A stretch of DNA of 24,698 nt from contig CAJGDH010000004.1 of the NCBI GenBank assembly GCA_904502145.1, forward strand, positions 1-24,698, written 5' to 3'. The translations under genes and the position numbers were made by a program. Each line of letters begins with the position of its first letter. The first letter of the stretch is position 1. This DNA comes from an uncultured Eubacterium sp. GTDB lineage: Bacteria; Bacillota; Clostridia; Lachnospirales; Lachnospiraceae. The notes beneath the pieces were generated by a model. The model had not been told where the DNA came from. It ran no database searches and was given only the letters and a program-made list of their open reading frames with translations. This document shows, in pieces, positions 8,534 to 16,596 of the stretch.

Positions 8534-9523
8534 TTACTTTACTTTGTAGACGCAGCATCTCTGTTTGGTCAGGGTATTGCTGGCAAAAAGGATCACCACT
8601 CCCCTCTTTGAGGACACCTTGATCCCTTCAGGTTCACGGAAAGCCAGGGTACTGGCACCGGAGATGATCTTGGTCCTCCGGCTCTTGGTCTTCATATTGG
8701 TGATCCGGATGATGGTGGACTGGAATTTTCTTGAAGCGTCATAACCGCTTAAAAACAGGGCTGTAGGGCTTCCCTCGATGGTGTACAGTTCATTTTTATA
8801 GACGTCAAAGCCCTGGAAATCCCCCGGGGTTTTCTTCAGACTAAGCTTCATCAGAATACGGTTAGGCCGGATAGTGTTTCCACGGTAGATACGGTATTTC
8901 TGGAAGTACTGCCGTTTCTGGTAGGTATATCTGACATAAAGATATTTGCCGTCCTGGGAAACCGCCGGAAAGACATTTTCCGCTTTCCTGAGGCTACCCT
9001 TCATACGGATCCTGTAGGTATTTCCCCCTTTATTCTTATAAACACCATTGGGGATATAGCGGAAACAGGAGATCGCCGTGGTGTCCCCGGACTTTTTATC
9101 CATACGGCTTCCGATCCACAGATAGGTCTTACCACGGTATCTGGTACAGTCAATGTTGGTTCCGTGGCCGAACCCCAGCAGGTCCATATGATCCTTGATA
9201 TATTTGTGGCGCTCGGTATATTTTACACGGGTGACGCGAAGATCTCCCTTCTCGGGCCTGATCATCTGCACAAAGTAATAATACTTGTTATCCTTGGTAA
9301 ATGACTGGATCCAGCGGTCACCGTCCAGCACGGTATCGGCATGGAGCAGTTTAAGATCACTAAGTGCAGGCTCCTCCAAAACCACCGTAGAGCTGCTCCC
9401 TGTATCCGTTTCGGGGCCATCGGCGGTGTCTGTGTCTGCTGCATGGACACAGGCTGTCCTTAAAAGAAACGCAAGGAGAACGACCAGGCAGCCTGTCATC
9501 AGTTTCAGGGTTCTTTTTTTCAT
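8534..9523 (-). CDS. secreted helveticin J-like (putative beta-propeller) protein
   Basis: The product is 329 residues from the ATG at 9523. It starts with a signal peptide: a KKR-rich N-terminus, a hydrophobic core, then a probable cleavage after VHA. The mature protein has motifs reminiscent of helveticin J-like proteins: GFGHGTN followed by an YLWIGS strand, FQGFDVYKNELY and REPEGIKV. Repeated short beta-strands suggest a propeller. Helveticin J is a large bacteriocin in lactobacilli, but relatives in other Firmicutes have no proven role, so antibacterial activity is only a possibility. A start at 9580 is open in frame, but it would lie at or before the predicted transcription start, so 9523 is preferred. 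This is the first gene of the left unit. Confidence 0.72.
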   Translation of the reverse strand: MKKRTLKLMTGCLVVLLAFLLRTACVHAADTDTADGPETDTGSSSTVVLEEPALSDLKLLHADTVLDGDRWIQSFTKDNKYYYFVQMIRPEKGDLRVTRVKYTERHKYIKDHMDLLGFGHGTNIDCTRYRGKTYLWIGSRMDKKSGDTTAISCFRYIPNGVYKNKGGNTYRIRMKGSLRKAENVFPAVSQDGKYLYVRYTYQKRQYFQKYRIYRGNTIRPNRILMKLSLKKTPGDFQGFDVYKNELYTIEGSPTALFLSGYDASRKFQSTIIRITNMKTKSRRTKIISGASTLAFREPEGIKVSSKRGVVILFASNTLTKQRCCVYKVK

Positions 9524-9582
9524 TTTTTTCTTCTCTCTCTTTCCTAAAAAACTTCTGCATAGTTTTCGGTAAATATACAAAT

Positions 9583-9611
9583 ATTATACACCTTTCTTAA
9601 GAACGGCACAA
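9583..9611 (-). promoter_or_regulatory. predicted sigma-A-type promoter of the helveticin-like/AAA+/protease unit
   Basis: A perfect -10 TATAAT lies at 9583-9588 on the minus strand. A weak -35, TTGTGC, at 9606-9611 is separated from it by 17 bases. Transcription would start near 9576, about 50 bases before the ATG at 9523. The promoter follows directly after the terminator of the Moco operon. Confidence 0.6.
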
Positions 9612-9624
9612 TGCTTGTAAAAGG

Positions 9625-9659
9625 AAAAAAAGGATATACCGGCGGGTATACCCTTCTTT
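9625..9659 (-). terminator. intrinsic terminator of the Moco/molybdate operon
   Basis: On the minus strand an 11-bp stem with one mismatch (AAGGGTATACC / GGTATATCCTT) closes a CGCC loop and is followed by a run of T. It lies about 35 bases downstream of the flavodoxin stop and upstream of the next promoter, which fits the end of the operon. Confidence 0.75.
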
Positions 9660-9691
9660 TCAGGAGATGTATAATTATTATTCCTATTCCT

Positions 9692-10228
9692 CTATTCATA
9701 TTCCTCTTCATGTGAGTAGAAAGAATCCACCCACCTTTCCAAAAGATCATCACAATCTTCCACGTCACTGCCGAAGATGGCCACTCCCATTTCAAGAACG
9801 GCTCCCGGGGAAGCTTTCAGGATGTCGCTCTCACTGGAGCCCATGCCGCTCCCTTCATGGGTGCAGAAAGGCCTGATCTTCTTCCCGGTGAGATCATAAG
9901 TTTCCAGAAATGTCATTACCGGCATGGGAACCGTACCGCAGTAGTTGGGAAAGCCGAGATAGATCACTGTGTATTCTCTTAGGTTTTCCGGAAGATCAGC
10001 CAGCTCCGGACGGGCCTGGGCTGCCAGGTCCCTGCGGGCTTCCTCGACACATTCATGATAATCCGCGGAATAGGGTTCTTTCATTTTCAGGGGAAGCAGG
10101 TCTGCCCCGGTAATCTTCTGCAATTTCTGTGCTGCTTTCTCCGTGTTGCCTGTGGAAACATACTTAAGTTCCCCTTTAAAATAGTTTTCATCCGCCCTGG
10201 AAAAATAGGCGATCAGTCTTTTTTTCAT
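9692..10228 (-). CDS. flavodoxin-family protein
   Basis: The 178-residue protein starts with a first strand, RLIAYFSRADENYF, as in flavodoxin-like folds. It continues with VIYLGFPNYCGTVP and a FCTHEGSGMGSSESDI segment that would frame the FMN isoalloxazine. These features match the stand-alone flavodoxin_4-type proteins common in clostridia. It probably binds FMN and carries electrons in the cytoplasm. GGAGG lies 8 bases before the ATG, the gene follows moaC by 30 bases, and a terminator follows it, so it is the last gene of the Moco operon. A link to molybdoenzyme electron supply is suggested only by position. Confidence 0.85.
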   Translation of the reverse strand: MKKRLIAYFSRADENYFKGELKYVSTGNTEKAAQKLQKITGADLLPLKMKEPYSADYHECVEEARRDLAAQARPELADLPENLREYTVIYLGFPNYCGTVPMPVMTFLETYDLTGKKIRPFCTHEGSGMGSSESDILKASPGAVLEMGVAIFGSDVEDCDDLLERWVDSFYSHEEEYE

Positions 10229-10258
10229 TGTCGGCCTCCATACTTCATCCGGTTTGTC

Positions 10259-10756
10259 TCAGGAAGAAACCCTTTTCTCTCCCGGGCGTACCCAGTCCCC
10301 GCTGCGTCCGCCGGATTTCTGCATCAGCCGGATCTCCCCGATCTCCATCCCCCTGTCAACGGCTTTCGCCATGTCATAGATGGTAAGCAGAGCGGTGGTC
10401 ACCGCATGCAGTGCTTCCATCTCCACACCGGTCTTCCCAACGGTTTTGACAAGACTTACTGCTTCAATGGAATGTTCTTCCTCATTCATCTTAAAATTCA
10501 ATTCCACTTTTGTCAACATGAGTATATGGCACAGGGGGATCATCTCCCAGGTCTTTTTGGCCGCCATGATGCCTGCCGTCCTGGCAATACCCAGTACATC
10601 CCCCTTCTTCATTCCACCTGTTTTCACCAGCCGGAAGCATTCCGGAGAAAGGGTGATCTTTCCTGAAGCAATGGCTTCTCTTTCCGTTTCTTTCTTACTG
10701 CTCACATCAACCATGATGGCTTCTCCACGGGAATTGAAGTGACTGAAATCTTCCAT
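10259..10756 (-). CDS. moaC: MoaC, cyclic pyranopterin monophosphate synthase
   Basis: MoaC acts after MoaA in the first step of Moco synthesis, converting the 3',8-cyclo-GTP intermediate to cyclic pyranopterin monophosphate. The 165 residues match full-length MoaC, including MVDVSSK near the N-terminus, KKGDVLGIARTAG, KTWEMIPLCH, KTGVEMEALHAV, YDMAKAV and KSGGRSGDW. The Lys of KGDV, the His of PLCH, the Glu pair of GVEMEA and the Asp/Lys of YDMAK correspond to known active-site residues. The usual Pro after PLCH is Ile here. AGGAGA lies 10 bases upstream of the ATG. It is separated from moaA by the MOSC-MogA fusion and modABC, in the same transcription unit. Confidence 0.97.
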   Translation of the reverse strand: MEDFSHFNSRGEAIMVDVSSKKETEREAIASGKITLSPECFRLVKTGGMKKGDVLGIARTAGIMAAKKTWEMIPLCHILMLTKVELNFKMNEEEHSIEAVSLVKTVGKTGVEMEALHAVTTALLTIYDMAKAVDRGMEIGEIRLMQKSGGRSGDWVRPGEKRVSS

Positions 10757-10779
10757 AATTGAATATTCTCCTATGTTAT

Positions 10780-11829
10780 TTAATAAAGTAACAGTATTTT
10801 TTCTTCCGGTATCTCCAGATAATCAGGCATTCCTTTTTCTTTGATCAAAGGGAAGGAGTCTCTTTGGACAAACCAGCAGATATCCTCCGCCCCTTCAGCG
10901 GGAGCCTGCAGATAGTAACAGGTCTCAAATGGAAGCTCGTCTGCCCTGTTTTGCAGTACCGTAAGACTGTTCTTTTTCTTTTCCTTCCAAAGGGGGATGA
11001 AATCATGTGCCCTTACCCCTATCCATGAGATATTCTCCGGAATATCACGGTCGAGTTCAAGGAGCAGGTTCCAATCGGGAATATATAATTCATGGTCTCC
11101 CCAGCGTCTGACAGCGACGATGTTTTTGCACCCGGTGATGGCTGCAGCCTCCTTTTTTTCCGGCCGGGAGAAGAGGTCTCCGGTCTTTCCGCTGATCACA
11201 TTGCATCCCTGATGGATAACCAGGAGTTCATCACTGAAACGGTATGCTTCATCTCTGTTGTGGGTTACCAGGATCACGGTTCCCCGGTAATCTTCCAGGA
11301 GTTTTGTCATCTCATGGAAAAGGCGGTCCTTAAGGTTGATATCCAGGGAAGAAAAAGGTTCATCCAGCAGGATCGCATCCGGCCGGCAGGCCAGGATCCT
11401 CGCCAGGGCGACTCTTTGCTGCTGACCTCCCGACAATTCCGGAGGAAACCTTTTTTCCAGCCCTTTAAGCTGAAATCTTTCCAGGAATCCGTCAACGATA
11501 CCGTCTTTATCCCCCCGGTTTTCCCTGATCCCGATCCCGATATTGTCTCTAACGGTCATATGCGGAAACAGGGCATAGTCCTGGAACATATAACCCACTT
11601 TCCGTTTCTGGGGTTTTATGTTTATCCGCTTTTCCCCGTCATAGAGGATGTGATCATCAATACGGATCAGGCCATTGTCCGGTTTTTCAATCCCGGCGAT
11701 ACATTTCAGGATCATGCTTTTCCCTGCTCCGGAAGTACCCAGTATACCGATTCTCTTAGCGTCCGATGAAAACCGGACGTCCAGGGCAAACCCTGAAAGT
11801 TTTTTCTTTATCTCAAGATGTACAGACAT
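10780..11829 (-). CDS. modC: ModC, molybdate ABC transporter ATP-binding protein
   Basis: The 349-residue protein couples ATP hydrolysis to molybdate uptake at the inner face of the membrane. It has Walker A GTSGAGKS (about residue 31), Q-loop FQDYALFPHMTV, signature LSGGQQQRVALAR, Walker B ILLDEPFSSLD and the switch His in VTHNRDE. The C-terminal part after about 235 contains TOBE-like strands (NIVAVRRWG, WIGVRAHDF), typical of ModC and involved in oxyanion sensing in relatives. GGAGA lies just before the ATG, and the gene follows modB by 10 bases. Association with modA and modB and with Moco genes supports molybdate, though tungstate transport cannot be excluded from sequence. Confidence 0.95.
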   Translation of the reverse strand: MSVHLEIKKKLSGFALDVRFSSDAKRIGILGTSGAGKSMILKCIAGIEKPDNGLIRIDDHILYDGEKRINIKPQKRKVGYMFQDYALFPHMTVRDNIGIGIRENRGDKDGIVDGFLERFQLKGLEKRFPPELSGGQQQRVALARILACRPDAILLDEPFSSLDINLKDRLFHEMTKLLEDYRGTVILVTHNRDEAYRFSDELLVIHQGCNVISGKTGDLFSRPEKKEAAAITGCKNIVAVRRWGDHELYIPDWNLLLELDRDIPENISWIGVRAHDFIPLWKEKKKNSLTVLQNRADELPFETCYYLQAPAEGAEDICWFVQRDSFPLIKEKGMPDYLEIPEEKILLLY

Positions 11830-11839
11830 AGGTTCTCTC

Positions 11840-12535
11840 CTACCATCTCTTCAGCTGCCTGTTTCTTCCCAGGGTAAAATAATTCATGGCAAAAACAGCC
11901 AGAAATGCGATGATCAGAATGATCACCGTCCAAAGACCGGCTGTGGTATAATCACCGTCCTGAAGTACCATGGCTATACGCTGGGAGATGGTTCCGGTCT
12001 TCCCGGGTATATTTCCCGCCAGCATGGATGTTGCGCCGTATTCCCCAAGTGCCCTGGCAAAGGTAAGGACAGTCCCGGAGATGATCCCCGGCCTGGCAGA
12101 GGGAAGGACCACCTTCCGGAAGATACTGAATTCACTCATCCCCAGGGTTCGTCCAGCATAGATCAGATTGATATCCACCTGTTCGAAGGAAGCTCTCGCG
12201 TTACGATACATCAGGGGGAAGGCAATCACCATGGCAGCAAGAACACAACCAAGCCAGGTCTGCACCACCTTGATGCCGAATTCCTGGTAGAGCAGGCTGC
12301 CTAAAGGTCTTCGTCTGCTGAACAGGAGCAGGAGAAAGAAGCCTGCTGCCGTAGGCGGAAGAACCAGAGGCATGGTCAGTATCCCGTCAAGAAAAGCCCT
12401 CATCTTCGATCCGGTCTTCATCATCTTTCCTGCGGCGAAAATACCGAGAAAAAAAGAAAGAATTGTGGCGGTTATCCCTGTTTTCAGTGAGATGATCAGA
12501 GGACTCCAGTCCAGACTCCGTAATAATTCCATCAT
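11840..12535 (-). CDS. modB: ModB, molybdate ABC transporter permease
   Basis: This is a 231-residue integral membrane protein with about five or six hydrophobic segments. The coupling motif near residue 160 (FARALGEYGATSMLAG) matches the EAA loop of ModB/CysT-type permeases that contacts ModC. ModB dimers form the membrane channel through which the substrate passes from ModA. Two adjacent ATG codons begin the frame; AGAGGA lies about 10 bases before the first, which I use. It is 25 bases after modA and 10 bases before modC. Confidence 0.96.
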   Translation of the reverse strand: MMELLRSLDWSPLIISLKTGITATILSFFLGIFAAGKMMKTGSKMRAFLDGILTMPLVLPPTAAGFFLLLLFSRRRPLGSLLYQEFGIKVVQTWLGCVLAAMVIAFPLMYRNARASFEQVDINLIYAGRTLGMSEFSIFRKVVLPSARPGIISGTVLTFARALGEYGATSMLAGNIPGKTGTISQRIAMVLQDGDYTTAGLWTVIILIIAFLAVFAMNYFTLGRNRQLKRW

Positions 12536-12560
12536 TTTTGTTTTATCCTCTACTTCCCGC

Positions 12561-13418
12561 TCAATCTACATCGGTATCAAAGTATCTGTTTTTGTAAGCT
12601 TCTTTTGCCGTATCGGAGGTAAGGAAGGCAAGGAAATCATCGGCAGTCTTATCGCGGGTTTCATCTGCCTCATCATTTTTGATGCGGGCGATGGGGTAGA
12701 TGACATCCCCGGTAAGATCGTAACTTACGATCTCCAGGATCTCAAGCCGGTCCTCCAGTCCGAAGGTATCTGACAGATAGACGGTTCCTGCTTCGTCTGC
12801 CCCTTCTGCCACCGCGGAAGTAACCGCACCCACATTTGCACATTCATTGATCTCGACTCCACCGAGAGCATCCGATATCTCCTTTGTGGTGATCAGGGAT
12901 ACGTCTTCGGCATCCGGTAATATCCCCGCATTCACCATTGCCTGACGGGTATATTTCCCCACAGGGACACTTCCGTCTGCCAGAGCAAGGTTGGCCGCTT
13001 TATCCATATCCTTCAGTCCGGTAACCTTTGTTTTACTCCCTTTCCAGGTCACCACACATACCTGATTGTTTACCACGTTTTTCCGTGTGCCCGGAACAAC
13101 CAGTCCTTCATCTTCCAGAGTATCCATCTGTTTCTGCGCGGCGGAAAAGAAAATATCACATTCTGCTCCTTCCCTGATCTGCTCCATGAGAGTTCCGGAA
13201 CTGTCATAGTTCGGGATGATCTCCACGTCAGGGTTTTCTTTCTTGTAGGCAGCAATAAGTTCATCCAGCACACCATTCAAACTTTTGGCAGCAAAAACAA
13301 TTACTTTTATATCAGCATTGTCCTGAGCGGTTGTTCCACCTCCACAGGCAGACAGGACTGCAGCGATCAGGAATGTAATCATGACAAATACACTTTTTCT
13401 TCTGATAATCCGGTTCAT
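12561..13418 (-). CDS. modA: ModA, molybdate-binding lipoprotein
   Basis: The 285-residue protein has a lipoprotein signal peptide: RRK near the start, a hydrophobic core and lipobox LSAC with the acylated Cys at 25. It would be anchored on the outer face of the membrane. The mature part starts with VIVFAAKSLNGVLDEL, the classic ModA strand whose Ser contacts the oxyanion. It continues with GTLMEQIREGAECDIFFSAAQKQM and the TVYLSD segment of the second lobe. It captures molybdate (or tungstate) and delivers it to ModBC. It follows the MOSC-MogA fusion by 12 bases in the riboswitch-controlled operon. Confidence 0.96.
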   Translation of the reverse strand: MNRIIRRKSVFVMITFLIAAVLSACGGGTTAQDNADIKVIVFAAKSLNGVLDELIAAYKKENPDVEIIPNYDSSGTLMEQIREGAECDIFFSAAQKQMDTLEDEGLVVPGTRKNVVNNQVCVVTWKGSKTKVTGLKDMDKAANLALADGSVPVGKYTRQAMVNAGILPDAEDVSLITTKEISDALGGVEINECANVGAVTSAVAEGADEAGTVYLSDTFGLEDRLEILEIVSYDLTGDVIYPIARIKNDEADETRDKTADDFLAFLTSDTAKEAYKNRYFDTDVD

Positions 13419-13430
13419 TTTCTTCTTCCT

Positions 13431-14399
13431 TTATTTTGATTTATGATCCGATGTATGGTTTTCAGGGTGATTTCCACATTCCCCCTCGGTACCTCTTAAG
13501 ATACCCAGTCCATGTCCCAGTGAAGGGAGTACTGCTTCCAAAGCTTCCCGGACAGCTTTCGGGCTTCCCGGAAGATTCACGATCAGAGTTTTTCCCCTTA
13601 TCCCGGATACGGCCCTGCTTAACATGGCACGGGGGGTGATGGCGAGGGAATAATAGAGGATCGCATTGGCTATCCCGTTGGCCATCCTGTCGCAGACAGC
13701 AACAGTTGCCTCCGGGGTGAGATCTCTCTCTGAGAACCCTGTGCCCCCTGTGGTGAAGATGACATTGACCTGTCTCTGGTCCGCAAGCCTTATAAGTTCT
13801 TTCTCCAACAAGGATCTGTTGTCCGGAAGAAGCAATGTTTCCTTTACTTTATAGCCGGCTTCCGTCACCATTTCCACGATCTTCGGTCCGCTTTTATCTT
13901 CCCGTTCTCCGGCAGCTCCTTTGTCGCTTAAGGTGATCACTGCCACGGTAAAGGGCCGGCCCTTTTCCGGAGGGATCACTTCCATCTCATCTCCGGTGCT
14001 GATGAATCCCCCTTTGATCACCTCGGCAAAAACTCCTTCCCTGGGCATGATGCAGTCCCCCATCTTATGATAGATCTGACAGTGGGTATGGCATTCCTTC
14101 CCGATCTGTGTAAGCTCCAGTTCCACTTCATTGATCCGGAATCGTGTCCCCACAGGAAGCGAAGAAAAATCAATGTCTTCCACGATCAGGTTCTCCCCGA
14201 AAGCACCGAAGTCCACCTCCGCACCTCTCTCCCGGAATTCCCTGATCTTTTCATAGGACAAAAGGCTGATCTGTCTGTGCCATTTTCCTCCGTGGGCATC
14301 CCCCTCTATCCCCCATCCTTCACGGATGCGTGCTTCAGGGACAGGATGTTTCTGCACCCCTCTTTTTTCGCTGATACATATCCCCAGTATCTTTCCCAT
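13431..14399 (-). CDS. MOSC domain fused to MogA/MoaB-type molybdopterin adenylyltransferase
   Basis: This 322-residue protein joins two domains. Residues about 5-142 form a MOSC domain, with WGIEGDAHGGKWHRQISLL, GAFGENLIV and the conserved Cys region IGKECHTHC. Residues about 150-305 form a MogA/MoaB domain, with VAVITLSDKGA, DNRSLLEKEL, FTTGGTGFSERDLTPEA and NLPGSPKAV. MogA-type proteins adenylylate molybdopterin before metal insertion by MoeA. MOSC domains handle sulfur or bind Moco in relatives. The ATG at 14399 has GGAGG six bases upstream, and the preceding moaA stop is two bases away. A TTG at 14405 would only add two residues. The acidic/His-rich tail after 305 (EGECGNHPENHTSDH) is unusual. 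Confidence 0.93.
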   Translation of the reverse strand: MGKILGICISEKRGVQKHPVPEARIREGWGIEGDAHGGKWHRQISLLSYEKIREFRERGAEVDFGAFGENLIVEDIDFSSLPVGTRFRINEVELELTQIGKECHTHCQIYHKMGDCIMPREGVFAEVIKGGFISTGDEMEVIPPEKGRPFTVAVITLSDKGAAGEREDKSGPKIVEMVTEAGYKVKETLLLPDNRSLLEKELIRLADQRQVNVIFTTGGTGFSERDLTPEATVAVCDRMANGIANAILYYSLAITPRAMLSRAVSGIRGKTLIVNLPGSPKAVREALEAVLPSLGHGLGILRGTEGECGNHPENHTSDHKSK

Positions 14400-14401
14400 G
14401 A

Positions 14402-15367
14402 TCAACCTCCTATCTGTACCATTTTTCTGCTCTCCGTCACCGCTCTGTCCTCCTCAAAATGATGCATCCTGGGTTTTGCATCCACCGCACTCCGCAATAG
14501 GGTACGCACCTTATCCCGGTCTCCGGCCCTTACCGCGTCTTTTACGGATATTCTGTCTTCATAACAGAGACAGGGCTTCAGGTCTCCGGTGGAAGTCAGA
14601 CGGATTCTGTTGCAGGAGGAGCAGAACCTGCCATGGACTGCGCTGATCAATCCCAGGCTCCCATTAAATCCCGGTATCCTGTAATAGACCGCAGGACCGT
14701 TACCGTGTCTGCCGGGATCAGGGGTAATCCCGGGGTATCTGTTTCGGATACGCTCCATCAGCTGATCGTTGGAAAAACAGGAGCGTCCTTTTCCGAAACC
14801 AATAGGCATGAGCTCAATAAACCGGACATCCAAAGGAAGGTCCCTGGCAAGGCCGAGAAGATCCTCCCAGTCCTCCTCATTTTCTCCCGGAAGAAGCACC
14901 GAATTGATTTTTATCTTCAGACCGGCATTCAGTGACGCATGGATGGATCTCATGACCTTATCAAGTCCGTGGTATCCTGTGATAGCTTCATATTTTACCG
15001 GATCCAGGGTATCCAGGCTGATATTGATCCCGTCGATTCCCGCATCTTTCAGCGCCTCGATTTTTTCATACAGGAGTATACCGTTGGTGGTAAGGGTAAC
15101 CTGGTCCACCCCATCCATCTTTTTCAGACGGCAGATCAGATCCGTACATCCCAGCCGGACCAGGGGTTCTCCACCGGTGATCTTAAACCGGGTGATTCCA
15201 AGGTCAACCGCCTCCCTGCAGACCTCCAGTATCTCCTCATAACGCAGGATCTCCCCCATGGGGACCAGGTCGATCTTCTCCGGCATACAGTATCTGCACC
15301 GCAGATTACAACGATCCGTAACAGATATCCGCATGTAGTCAATCTTTCTGTTCCATCTATCGTACAT
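14402..15367 (-). CDS. moaA: MoaA, GTP 3',8-cyclase (radical SAM)
   Basis: MoaA starts Moco synthesis by radical rearrangement of GTP. The 321-residue protein carries the radical-SAM motif CNLRCRYCMPE (about residues 19-29), the SAM-binding KITGGEP and NISLDTLD strands. It also has the second cluster motif FCSSCNRIRLTSTGDLKPC in the C-terminal half. The C-terminus ends in Gly-Gly, as in canonical MoaA, where this pair is needed for activity. The length is typical. It follows moeA by 13 bases and its stop is two bases from the MOSC-MogA start, so it is firmly within the operon. Confidence 0.98.
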   Translation of the reverse strand: MYDRWNRKIDYMRISVTDRCNLRCRYCMPEKIDLVPMGEILRYEEILEVCREAVDLGITRFKITGGEPLVRLGCTDLICRLKKMDGVDQVTLTTNGILLYEKIEALKDAGIDGINISLDTLDPVKYEAITGYHGLDKVMRSIHASLNAGLKIKINSVLLPGENEEDWEDLLGLARDLPLDVRFIELMPIGFGKGRSCFSNDQLMERIRNRYPGITPDPGRHGNGPAVYYRIPGFNGSLGLISAVHGRFCSSCNRIRLTSTGDLKPCLCYEDRISVKDAVRAGDRDKVRTLLRSAVDAKPRMHHFEEDRAVTESRKMVQIGG

Positions 15368-15380
15368 TTTCCCGCTCCGT

Positions 15381-16592
15381 TCAATAAATCAGGTATGCCG
15401 TAAGCTCGTCGCCGATCTTTACCGGACCCTGTCCGGGTTCCAGGCAGATCAGGCAGTTGCAGCCGATCCCGGCCCTGGTCTGTCCGTTCCTCTGCCCCTT
15501 GCCAAAAGATATCTTACCATCTTCATAATATCCCCGAAGGAACCTTGTGATCTTCTGTTTTTTCTCAAATGTGTCCCCGGAAATACCGGTCACTTTCTTC
15601 AATACCTGTCTTCTGTTCCCGGTCATCTTCCGAACTATTGGCTGGACCAGTAGTTCAAAGATCGCCGAGGCAGAATAAGGGTTGCCGGACAAGGAAAGGA
15701 CAGGGATATCCCGGTAGAGGGAAAACATGGTGGGCATACCGGGTTTGACGGAAATCCCGTGAAAGATGATTTCTGCTTCCAGCCTCTCCATGACTTCAGG
15801 AATACAGTCTTTCAGTCCCACGGAGACGCCTCCTGTAGTGATAATGAGATCACTGCACCGGGATGCCTCCTTCATGGCTTCCATGATCTTTTCCACCGAA
15901 TCACCGGGGGAAGAGATGAAGGAAACCTCACATCCCAGCTGCCTTAACCTGGCAGTAAACAAGGCCTCCTGGGAATTATAGATCTTACCTTCTTCCAGCC
16001 GGGTCCCGGGAGTCTGGATCTCATCTCCCGTGGTCAGCAAGGCAGCCTTTGGTTTCCGCCTTACCATAAAACTGCTGATTCCTCCCGCAGCGGCGGCAGA
16101 GATAAGAAAAGCATCCACCAATTCTCCTTCTTCCGCCAGGCATAGGCCTTCCGGAAAGTCTTCCCCGATCTCACAATAATTCTGCAGGTTCTCCACCTGT
16201 GCATAGACTGCGACCCGGTCTTCACCGCAATCCGTATCCTCTTGTCGGATCACCGCGTCTGCACCTTCGGGGATCGCAGCCCCGGTCATGATCCTCAGGG
16301 CCTCACCCGGCAGTAATTTCCGAAAATAGGGATCACCGGCAAACTGACATCCTGCTACTTTGAAATATACAGGTGTTTCCTGACCGGCCCCTCTTGTCTC
16401 CTCCGCCTTTAAGGCATAACCGTCCATGGCTGAACGGGGAAATGGAGGCTGGGCGATCCTGGTATATACGTTTCGGGACAGCACATAACCCAGACTGTCT
16501 CTTATAGGGATCTCCTGTTCCGGCACTTCCCGGATGGTGTCCAGGATCATCTTTCCGGCTTCATGGACAGAGTATCTTCTGTTTCCGGTCAT
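15381..16592 (-). CDS. moeA: MoeA, molybdopterin molybdenumtransferase
   Basis: MoeA inserts molybdate into adenylylated molybdopterin. From the ATG at 16592 the protein is 403 residues with the full MoeA architecture. These include the N-terminal block PFPRSAMDGYALKA, the RIMTGAAIPEGADAVIRQED loop, an MPT-binding domain with TTGDEI, ITTGGVSVGLKD and SLSGNPYSA, and a C-terminal beta domain. AGGAG lies nine bases before this ATG, and the previous gene stops only four bases earlier. An in-frame ATG at 16619 would overlap that gene and lacks a comparable site, so I reject it. It works in series with MoaA, MoaC and the MogA domain encoded nearby. Confidence 0.96.
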   Translation of the reverse strand: MTGNRRYSVHEAGKMILDTIREVPEQEIPIRDSLGYVLSRNVYTRIAQPPFPRSAMDGYALKAEETRGAGQETPVYFKVAGCQFAGDPYFRKLLPGEALRIMTGAAIPEGADAVIRQEDTDCGEDRVAVYAQVENLQNYCEIGEDFPEGLCLAEEGELVDAFLISAAAAGGISSFMVRRKPKAALLTTGDEIQTPGTRLEEGKIYNSQEALFTARLRQLGCEVSFISSPGDSVEKIMEAMKEASRCSDLIITTGGVSVGLKDCIPEVMERLEAEIIFHGISVKPGMPTMFSLYRDIPVLSLSGNPYSASAIFELLVQPIVRKMTGNRRQVLKKVTGISGDTFEKKQKITRFLRGYYEDGKISFGKGQRNGQTRAGIGCNCLICLEPGQGPVKIGDELTAYLIY

Positions 16593-16596
16593 ATCT

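Noticed and set aside
9524..9580. Upstream start that would lengthen the helveticin-like protein by 19 residues
   Set aside because: The ATG at 9578-9580 abuts the -10 and would lie at or before the transcription start, and the signal peptide begins naturally at 9523.
11092..11769. Plus-strand open frame of 225 codons opposite modC
   Set aside because: modC on the other strand has all ABC motifs; this frame has none and no ribosome binding site.
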